Assembly (NCBI RefSeq): GCF_027587375.1
Contig: NZ_JAMXIC010000018.1
Location: forward strand, 47,766 to 111,765
Direction: 5' to 3'
Source of the DNA: Arthrobacter sp. B2a2-09
Lineage (GTDB): Bacteria > Actinomycetota > Actinomycetes > Actinomycetales > Micrococcaceae
DNA length: 64,000 nt
Below the pieces are notes generated by a model, which searched no databases, was not told the DNA's origin, and was given only the letters and a program-made list of their open reading frames with translations. Each line of letters begins with the position of its first letter. The stretch's first letter is position 1. The translations under genes and the position numbers were made by a program. Shown piece after piece: positions 58,999 through 64,000 of the stretch.

Positions 58999-59363
58999 CG
59001 ATGAACCTCAGCTCTAGTCAAATAGCAATGGACAAGACCCCACAGTACGCGTCGCTCTTCGTCATCGACTACTTGATCAAGGTCGAGCAAGGCCTCCAGA
59101 TTCGGGCGGTGATCTGCTGGGACCAATGCCTCCAGACGACTCTGAACGTGACAGTGGGTCGGCTTGGGGTTTGTTGCGGCGCCGAGGCCCAAGAACCAAA
59201 GGCCGACGTTGAGGTAGTAATGCGGACCGTACTGGGACTTCTGGAGGTTCAGAACGGCGATGGCGTCAGGCCCGGTGACATACCACGAGCCGGACTTCTT
59301 CGATCCGCCCAGAGACCTGCCGAACTCGTCGAAGGTCCTCTGAATGACGTTGCGCATGCTCAT
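58875..59363 (-). CDS. DUF4304 protein, possibly with altered C-terminus
   Basis: Up to 162 residues. FDEFGRSLGGSKKSGSWYVTGPDAIAVLNLQKSQYGPHYYLNVGLWFLGLG in pieces, and THCHVQSRLEALVP, fit the DUF4304 family of unknown role. The last ~40 residues (from YLTRAEVHRWSF onward) do not look like the usual ending and run 124 bp into the TetR gene in another frame, which hints that the original 3' end was lost. ATG at 59363; no strong SD. Confidence 0.55.
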   Translation of the reverse strand: MSMRNVIQRTFDEFGRSLGGSKKSGSWYVTGPDAIAVLNLQKSQYGPHYYLNVGLWFLGLGAATNPKPTHCHVQSRLEALVPADHRPNLEALLDLDQVVDDEERRVLWGLVHCYLTRAEVHRWSFKVAQKQPVRRLLPGRQRSSQSTVTEPPASPWSPMLPR

Positions 59364-59447
59364 GGGCTGTAGGTTACCGCGCTTCAGTCCGGGCATGGCT
59401 CGGGGACGGCTCGTTGAGTTTGGCCAGGTTGCCCGTGACCCCGTCGA

Positions 59448-59860
59448 TTACCCGCGGTTCGGCGCAATTTTCTCGGCTTCATCCTTGGCAGCTTGGAGGA
59501 TGGCGCGGAAATCCGCCCGTTGCAGGTAGTCCTCTCCTGGTCCACGGATGACCCTACCAAGGTAGGGGTCGCGCTGTTCCAGTTATTGATCCCCGTACTG
59601 CAACGTGGTGTATCCAGCCACGCGCTCTGCCCGCCCCTTAGTCGCAACCCATTGGATAAGTACCATGACGGGTAGGGCACTAACGACCATGGCGGCTACG
59701 AAGGTGTTTGTGAGCCACGACTGGGGCACGCCTGAAACGCTCAGTGCAAGGACAGTGAGACAAATAACCACGCCCACCGTTGTGCATCTGAAGCGCCAAC
59801 GTGGGAGGGCGAATGCGGTGGGTCCTGCAATGAGATCACGGTCAGGAACGTGGTCACCAA
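59448..59860 (-). pseudogene. degraded copy of the 60293-60718 membrane-protein gene
   Basis: A second copy of the gene at 60293-60718, inverted. Shared features: SD GGAGCT before a TTG start at 59860, IAGPTAFAL, FRCTT, a membrane segment, AGYTTLQYGDQ and then LEQRDPYLGRVIRGPGEDYLQRADFR. Two lesions: one base is missing just after the start (TTGGTGACC-AC versus TTGGTAACC-CAT), shifting the frame, and TAA at 59583-59585 interrupts the gene where the intact copy has AAA. The C-terminal half is otherwise conserved down to the stop at 59448. Confidence 0.8.
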
Positions 59861-59985
59861 TTTATAGCTCCTCCTTCTCGAAATGTTCTACGAATCCCAT
59901 TGGCTTGGACCCCACCTCTGCTTTTCTGATCACCAGGGCGGCAGCCGGGGACTGTCCGCGCGGGGCTTGGTCGATGGGTCGTTTC

Positions 59986-60204
59986 TCATTCGGTTGAGGA
60001 AGAACTCGCAGGCTTGAGTATGTCAACCCAATTGAGGACCACTGAGACGGCCTGATCCAGGACCACCTGGGAGCCTACTGACCAGGTCGCCGAATTCGCA
60101 CCGATCAGGGATGTCACCGCCTCGTATGGCGTGAGTCCGGAGCTATCCGTGTGGCGTTTCCTCTGAACGGTCCTCAGGCAAATCGCGGCAACCTCGTGAT
60201 TCAC
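59986..60204 (-). CDS. doubtful small ORF
   Basis: A 72-residue frame with GTG start (GLTPYEAVTSLIGANSATWSVGSQVVL...VVLNWVDILKP). No SD, no recognised family; the composition looks protein-like in the second half. It may be a remnant within the decayed region 59400-60290. Confidence 0.3.
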   Translation of the reverse strand: MNHEVAAICLRTVQRKRHTDSSGLTPYEAVTSLIGANSATWSVGSQVVLDQAVSVVLNWVDILKPASSSSTE

Positions 60205-60292
60205 TGGGGCATGGGCTATTCAAGCGAACGAAGCCGGCGAACGTGAGCACCCTGCCCTCCGACTTACTCGATGGTGGATATGGAGCTTTGAC

Positions 60293-60718
60293 TTGGTAAC
60301 CCATGATCCTGAGAGTCGGCTACTTGCAGGGCCCACAGCCTACGCGCTGATGCGTATGCGTTTCAGAAGTACAACTATTACTTTGGCCTTCCTCGCCATC
60401 ATGGGCGTCCTGAACGTTTCGCGCATCCCCCTGTTGTGGCTCATGTACACCGCTGCAGCTGGAATGCTCGTGGGCGGCTTTTCAGTCGCATTCCTGGTCA
60501 TCTACGTCGCGATAAAAACAAAAGCCGAGGAAGAAACCGGCTACACCACACTGCAACACGGGAACAGGAAACTGGAACAACGCGACCCCTACCTAGGCAG
60601 GGTCATCCGCGGACCAGGCGAGGACTACCTGCAACGGGCGGATTTCCGCGAGATCGTTCAGTCCGCCAAAGCCGAGGCAGAAGAAGCTGCACAGAAGAGC
60701 CGAACGTCCCGCCGCTGA
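60293..60718 (+). CDS. small two-helix membrane protein, intact paralogue
   Basis: A 141-residue protein: GPTAYALMRMRFRSTT, then two hydrophobic helices (TLAFLAIMGVLNVSRIPLLWL, ~33-53; MYTAAAGMLVGGFSVAFLVIYVAI, ~55-78), a basic KTKAEEETGYTTLQHGN stretch, and a hydrophilic C-terminus with LEQRDPYLGRVIRGPGEDYLQRADF, KAEAEEAAQKSRT (helical). Start TTG at 60293, with GGAG 9 nt upstream; the same start and SD are seen in the pseudogene copy at 59448-59860, which supports this choice. No known family. Confidence 0.75.
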   Translation: MVTHDPESRLLAGPTAYALMRMRFRSTTITLAFLAIMGVLNVSRIPLLWLMYTAAAGMLVGGFSVAFLVIYVAIKTKAEEETGYTTLQHGNRKLEQRDPYLGRVIRGPGEDYLQRADFREIVQSAKAEAEEAAQKSRTSRR

Positions 60719-60762
60719 GCGTTAGCCCGCGGTTTGTTGGGCGATGGTGTGGGAAAGCGTGT

Positions 60763-61314
60763 CTAGATGACATGGTTGAGGTACAACGCGATCAGGAGGA
60801 ATGAGGCGATGAGCACCCATACCGGTGCCAGGCCCCTGCGCGGGGCGATTCTCCTGATGACGGTTGTCCGGCCGATGACATAGACCGTGGGCAGGAAGGC
60901 CCAGATCCAAGGGAAAGGCCGCACGACCCCGACGCCGCGCAGCTTCCGCCAGTCCAGGTAGCCCAGAACACCGGTGGCACCAAAGGACATCACAGCAGAG
61001 AAAAGAACCATAGTGGCCGGTGTGACCGAGCCAGCGTGGAGGATCGCCGCTACCATGCGCACGACGTCGCCGCGGGCAGCCAGGACAGGCACGGCAAGGA
61101 GCATCCAGATGTAAGGGGTGTACACGGGCACGTGGGCTCCGAGCATAGGCCGGGGAAGCCGTAGTCCGGGGATCCGTGCGGCCAGCTGGCTTTGGGTGCC
61201 TGTATCCCCTTCGGCTTGCCCGGCGCTGTCTCCCCATTTGGAGGTTCCGGACCCGTAGGGATCCGCAGACCAGCCTCCCGGTGGGAGTCCTGGTTTCTGA
61301 CCCGTTGGATCCAT
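60763..61314 (-). CDS. membrane protein of unknown function
   Basis: A 183-residue protein: a Pro/Gly/Ser-rich N-terminal ~60 residues, then four hydrophobic segments (VYTPYIWMLLAVPVLAA, ATMVLFSAVMSFGATGVLGYL, PFPWIWAFLPTVYVIGRTTVI, VWVLIASFLLIALYLNHVI). AAAGGA lies 6 nt before the ATG at 61314. The layout, a Pro-rich tail followed by four helices, is common in actinobacterial envelope proteins. It converges with the 60293-60718 gene. Confidence 0.7.
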   Translation of the reverse strand: MDPTGQKPGLPPGGWSADPYGSGTSKWGDSAGQAEGDTGTQSQLAARIPGLRLPRPMLGAHVPVYTPYIWMLLAVPVLAARGDVVRMVAAILHAGSVTPATMVLFSAVMSFGATGVLGYLDWRKLRGVGVVRPFPWIWAFLPTVYVIGRTTVIRRIAPRRGLAPVWVLIASFLLIALYLNHVI

Positions 61315-61660
61315 CAGTCATCCTTTCCATTCCGGACGCTCGTTCAAGCGCTACACCGTGATCAATTCTCCGATGCCTTCCCTTCACTGGGTGCCCCCGG
61401 CACGCCAGGCCACGGGCTTTTTCGTGGCGCGGGGAGAGACCACGTAGCGTCCACACATGAGCCCACTATCCCGTGTCCGGTTTCGGCGTCCATGGCCGGG
61501 AGACCTGCTGGCGTTCGAAGACACCTAAAGATTTGTCCGCCTACCATGTCGGCCAAGCTTACGGAGTCCCCGCGGTCCCGGCCCCACAGCCGCGGCTATT
61601 TGGAGGAAACCTACACGGAGGTCCGCCAATAACCTCGACCTCGCGATCCACCGAGGCGAG
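61315..61660. other. gap without a supported gene
   Basis: 346 bp between the membrane-protein start and the ABC ATPase. The sequence reading NNLDLAIHRGE (61631-61660 region) directly before the ATPase ATG continues its frame and looks like the lost N-terminal part of that protein; upstream of about 61625 no homology is seen. The plus-strand frame 61192-61632 lacks an SD and a recognisable domain. Confidence 0.5.
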
Positions 61661-62218
61661 ATGGTTGCACTGACCGGCAAGAGCGGGACGGGCAAATCAA
61701 CTGTGCTCAATATGACCGGTCTCCTCGAGCCATTCGATGCAAGAGCCGTGTCCCTGTTTGGCGCGGCAGCCCCCAGAGTCAAATCCAAGCATGCCGAGAT
61801 AATGCTTCGACGCCGGCTTGGGTATCTGTTTCAGAACTGCGCCCTCATCGACGGTGAAACCGCCGACTACAACCTCAAAGTGGCCCAAACCTATGCGGGC
61901 GTTCCGCGCACCAAGCGGGCAAGCCATCGTTCGGAGTCCCTTCGCCGCACCGGCCTGGAAGGCTTCGGCAATCGCAGAGGCTACGAGCTTTCCGGTGTGG
62001 AACAGCAGCGGCTCGCTTTGGCACGGCTGATGCTCAAACCCTGCGAGCTCGTGCTCGCCGACGAGCCAACCGGATCCCTCGACGCTGAGAACAGAGACCA
62101 CATCCTTGGAATCCTCCACGGCATGAGGAACGACGGAAAGACCATCGTCATCGTCACCCATGACAGCGTCGTCGCCAACGCGTGCGACCGCGTGGTCAGC
62201 CTCGAACAGAACGCCTGA
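61661..62218 (+). CDS. N-terminally truncated ABC ATPase (lactococcin-972-type exporter)
   Basis: A 185-residue ATP-binding protein starting at or just before Walker A: LTGKSGTGKSTVLNMTGLLEP near 4-24. Q-loop YLFQNCALID near 56, signature ELSGVEQQRLALARLML near 109 (normally LSGGEQ), Walker B ELVLADEPTGSLDAEN near 128, H-loop IVIVTHD near 155. The wording matches the ATPase of the lactococcin-972-type bacteriocin exporters. About 30 N-terminal residues are missing; the in-frame NNLDLAIHRGE upstream is their remnant. No permease or bacteriocin gene is nearby, so it is probably non-functional. Confidence 0.7.
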   Translation: MVALTGKSGTGKSTVLNMTGLLEPFDARAVSLFGAAAPRVKSKHAEIMLRRRLGYLFQNCALIDGETADYNLKVAQTYAGVPRTKRASHRSESLRRTGLEGFGNRRGYELSGVEQQRLALARLMLKPCELVLADEPTGSLDAENRDHILGILHGMRNDGKTIVIVTHDSVVANACDRVVSLEQNA

Positions 62219-62340
62219 TCCTTGCCTCTCGCTAACCGTCCCCGCAACGGCTTCCTTGCTGTGCCGATGAAATAGGCGAACCGGCGTTGCCCCCAGCACG
62301 CGAAGCCCTAGCTTCGGCATGATGAGCAAGATGCTGACTA

Positions 62341-62646
62341 TCAGATGTTGCTTGCAACCATTGCGTAGTCTTTGAACACCACCGGACCGGCAGTGAGGAC
62401 AGGCCGGTAGACGGCTTCGAATGCCGCCACCTCCGCGGATTTCCCGTGGGCTTCATGTGCCTTTTCGTCTTCGAAGATGAACAAATGGACGAACTTGGTG
62501 GGATCTTCGGAGTCCTGCCAAGCAGAATAGAGCCGGGTTCCCGGTTCGTTCGCCCGGACGTAGTCCACGAAAACTTCGACGGCCGCTTTGACCCGTTCGA
62601 CGGCGTCAGCTTCAACTTGGTAGCTGGCTGTCTGGCAGATAGGCAC
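62341..62646 (-). CDS. antibiotic biosynthesis monooxygenase (ABM) domain protein
   Basis: A 101-residue dimeric alpha/beta-barrel protein: ASYQVEADAVERVKAAVEVFVDYVRANEPGTRLYSAWQDSEDPTKFVHLFIFEDEKAHEAH, residues ~5-65 in pieces, then FEAVYRPVLTAGPVVFKDYAMVA. ABM proteins act on small aromatic/quinone compounds or as heme-degrading enzymes. The GTG at 62646 has AGGAGGAG upstream and was preferred over a longer frame to 62739 (no SD). Confidence 0.85.
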   Translation of the reverse strand: MPICQTASYQVEADAVERVKAAVEVFVDYVRANEPGTRLYSAWQDSEDPTKFVHLFIFEDEKAHEAHGKSAEVAAFEAVYRPVLTAGPVVFKDYAMVASNI

Positions 62647-62800
62647 TTGTTCTCCTCCTGGTTTGGCCCGGGGAGGGCCCGTCCTCCAAGAGAAGCACAT
62701 CCGATGGGGAACCGGATAGGGGTCAGATGCCGACTTCAACCAGCCCTACGGTACCTCCCGGGAGCGGCTTCTGGTCCCCAGCCCATGCCCGGCACATAGT

Positions 62801-63538
62801 GTTGCAACATTCCCGTGGGGCCACAACCTCATCCTGCTCGACAAACTGGCGGAGCAAGCTCACAGGGTCTGGTACGCCGAGCAGGTGCTGGCCGAAGGCT
62901 GGTCGCGCAACGTCTTGGTTCTTCAGATCGAAACCCGGCTTCACGAACGCTCCGGCAAGGCGATCACCAACTTCAAGGCGACCCTGCCGCCGTCGGACTC
63001 TGATCTTGCCCAACAGTCGTTCAAGGACCTCGTCGCCATGGCGGGCAAGCGGGACGAGCGCGAACTTGAAAATCAGTTGATCCGGCACGTTGAAAAGTCC
63101 CTTCTGGAACTTGGCCAAGGCTTTGCCTTCGTGGGCCGACAAGTGAGGCTCACCATCAGCAGCGACGAGTTCTTCACCGATCTGCTGTTCTACAACTTCA
63201 AACTGCGTTGCTTCGTGGTCATTGAGCTGAAGGCCACCGCCTTCAAGCCGGAATATCTTGGCCAAATCAACATGTACATGTCTGCCGTGGACGATCTGCT
63301 TGCGCACGACGACGACCAGCCAGCCATCGGACTGTTGCTGTGCAAGACCAAGAGCAATGTTGTGGCCGAATACGCCCTCCGCGGGTTCAACAAGCCCGTT
63401 GGCATCGCGGAATGGGAAGCTGAGATCGCGGGGTCGCTGCCGGAATTCGCCTCAACTCTGCCCAGCATTAGCGAGCTGGAGGCCGAACTTTCGCAGGGCA
63501 TCAACAGCAAATCGGTGAACCGGCGGGAACCGAACTGA
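62801..63538 (+). pseudogene. truncated DUF1016/YhcG nuclease copy
   Basis: About 245 codons related to the gene at 52660-53811 from ATLPW onward (here VATFPWGHN...). The N-terminal ~125 residues are gone; upstream sequence (62708-62800) is open but unrelated. A five-residue in-frame deletion removes PYVFD from the conserved FKDPYVFDF motif (here SFKDLVAMA). The nuclease core FFTDLLFYNFKLRCFVVIELKATAFKP is kept. A GTG at 62885 could start a 217-residue product. I judge it a decayed gene. Confidence 0.75.
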
Positions 63539-63591
63539 GGCTGCCCAAGCAGCTGCACTAACTTGTCGGTGCCTGCTGAGATGCTGTTTGC

Positions 63592-64000
63592 ATGGATCGA
63601 AGGACAGCTTGGAGCGCGGACAGCAAGGCGGCCATTGAGGCCATTGCCGCGTCCGTTGCCGTGCTCACTGCCTTCATCGACGCCGGCGCGGACCGCTCCG
63701 ACCCGCCCGCCCCCGATTCCCCGCAAGACGCCGAGTTCCCGGCAGACGCTGATTCCTCCGAAAGCACCGATCCGCTGCGACAACTGGCGGACGGCTGCCT
63801 GGACGGCCTCGCCGAAGTCGCCCGGCTGGAAGCCCGGACCGCCGCGCTGAAAGCGAAACTAGCCGCGGACTACCTCCGGACAGCCAGGCTCCTGGCCCCA
63901 CCGGCGGCGTCACCGCAGGAACGCACCGCCCAGGAGCTTGCCCTGGTCGCCGAGGTCGCCTGCGTCCTGACCATCAGCGAACGAACCGCCGCGGCCCTCC
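63592..64000 (+). CDS. DUF222/13E12-type HNH endonuclease, N-terminal part
   Basis: The frame runs off the right edge: 136 codons are present, starting MDRRTAWSADSKAAIEAIAASVAVL. The segment LADGCLDGLAEVARLEARTAALKAKLAADYL followed by TAQELALVAEVACVLTISERTAAAL is the DUF222 domain that precedes an HNH nuclease domain in the multi-copy 13E12 repeat family, very common in Arthrobacter and mycobacteria. GATGCT ends 6 nt before the ATG at 63592 and there is no SD, so it could be leaderless. Confidence 0.85.
   Translation, partial: MDRRTAWSADSKAAIEAIAASVAVLTAFIDAGADRSDPPAPDSPQDAEFPADADSSESTDPLRQLADGCLDGLAEVARLEARTAALKAKLAADYLRTARLLAPPAASPQERTAQELALVAEVACVLTISERTAAAL

Noticed and set aside
59384..59680. 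98-codon minus-strand frame
   Set aside because: It is an out-of-frame reading through the pseudogene at 59448-59860.
61192..61632. 146-codon plus-strand frame upstream of the ABC ATPase
   Set aside because: No SD, no recognisable domain, and it overlaps the 5' region of the opposite-strand membrane protein.

Overview
The window is GC-rich, densely coded chromosomal DNA of an actinobacterium, most likely a Micrococcaceae member of the Arthrobacter/Paenarthrobacter/Pseudarthrobacter group. The evidence is mycothiol-linked genes (S-hydroxymethyl-mycothiol dehydrogenase, mycoredoxin), a DUF222/13E12-type HNH gene at the right edge, a DUF1918 protein, SLH-type cell-wall repeats, a gamma-butyrolactone-receptor-like TetR, and several start codons that carry a TANNNT -10 box exactly 6 nt upstream (leaderless mRNAs). 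No rRNA, tRNA, CRISPR array or complete insertion sequence was seen.

Layout. 1-7949 (minus strand): the 5' tip of a PiT phosphate transporter, a small HAD-type protein, and a three-gene operon of aspartokinase, diaminobutyrate aminotransferase and a Pls-type single-module NRPS with a membrane-embedded C-terminal region. This is a plausible pathway from aspartate to a diaminobutyrate homopolymer or oligomer (poly-lysine-like) and is the most interesting system here. 8116-11151: divergent kynurenine operon (kynA, kynU) plus a PaaX-type regulator. 11200-15508: LolA-like secreted protein, ABC exporter pair, YciO/Sua5-like protein, alpha/beta hydrolase. 15512-21363 (minus): EF-G-like GTPase, M50 peptidase, HrpB helicase. 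21447-24886: small protein, slipin, Tat-exported PHP hydrolase. 24960-32127 (minus): cell-wall amino-sugar catabolic operon murQ, D-lactate dehydrogenase, nagB, MFS, anmK. 32359-37649: alcohol dehydrogenase, then a LacI-controlled MFS, nucleoside hydrolase and TMEM175 operon.

37672-45763: DeoR regulator, NUDIX, GNAT, thioredoxin-reductase-like protein, Nramp Mn transporter with an MntR-like operator, APC permease, MFS efflux, and mycoredoxin with a SigH/SigR-like promoter. 45948-50002: formaldehyde module (mycothiol-dependent dehydrogenase, MBL hydrolase, FdhF/YdeP oxidoreductase). 50108-58040: lipoate ligase-like, thioesterase, DedA-like, DUF1918, DUF1016 nuclease, polysaccharide deacetylase with SLH repeats, AlkD-like, dienelactone hydrolase lipoprotein, RNase Z-like.

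58100-64000 is an accessory, decaying region: GBL-receptor-like TetR, DUF4304 protein, a paralogous membrane-protein pair of which one is a pseudogene (nonsense plus frameshift), an N-terminally cut bacteriocin-type ABC ATPase, an ABM monooxygenase, a truncated second copy of the DUF1016 nuclease, and the start of a DUF222/HNH gene.

All calls come from reading the sequence; no database search was run. Functions rest on recognised family motifs and gene context.
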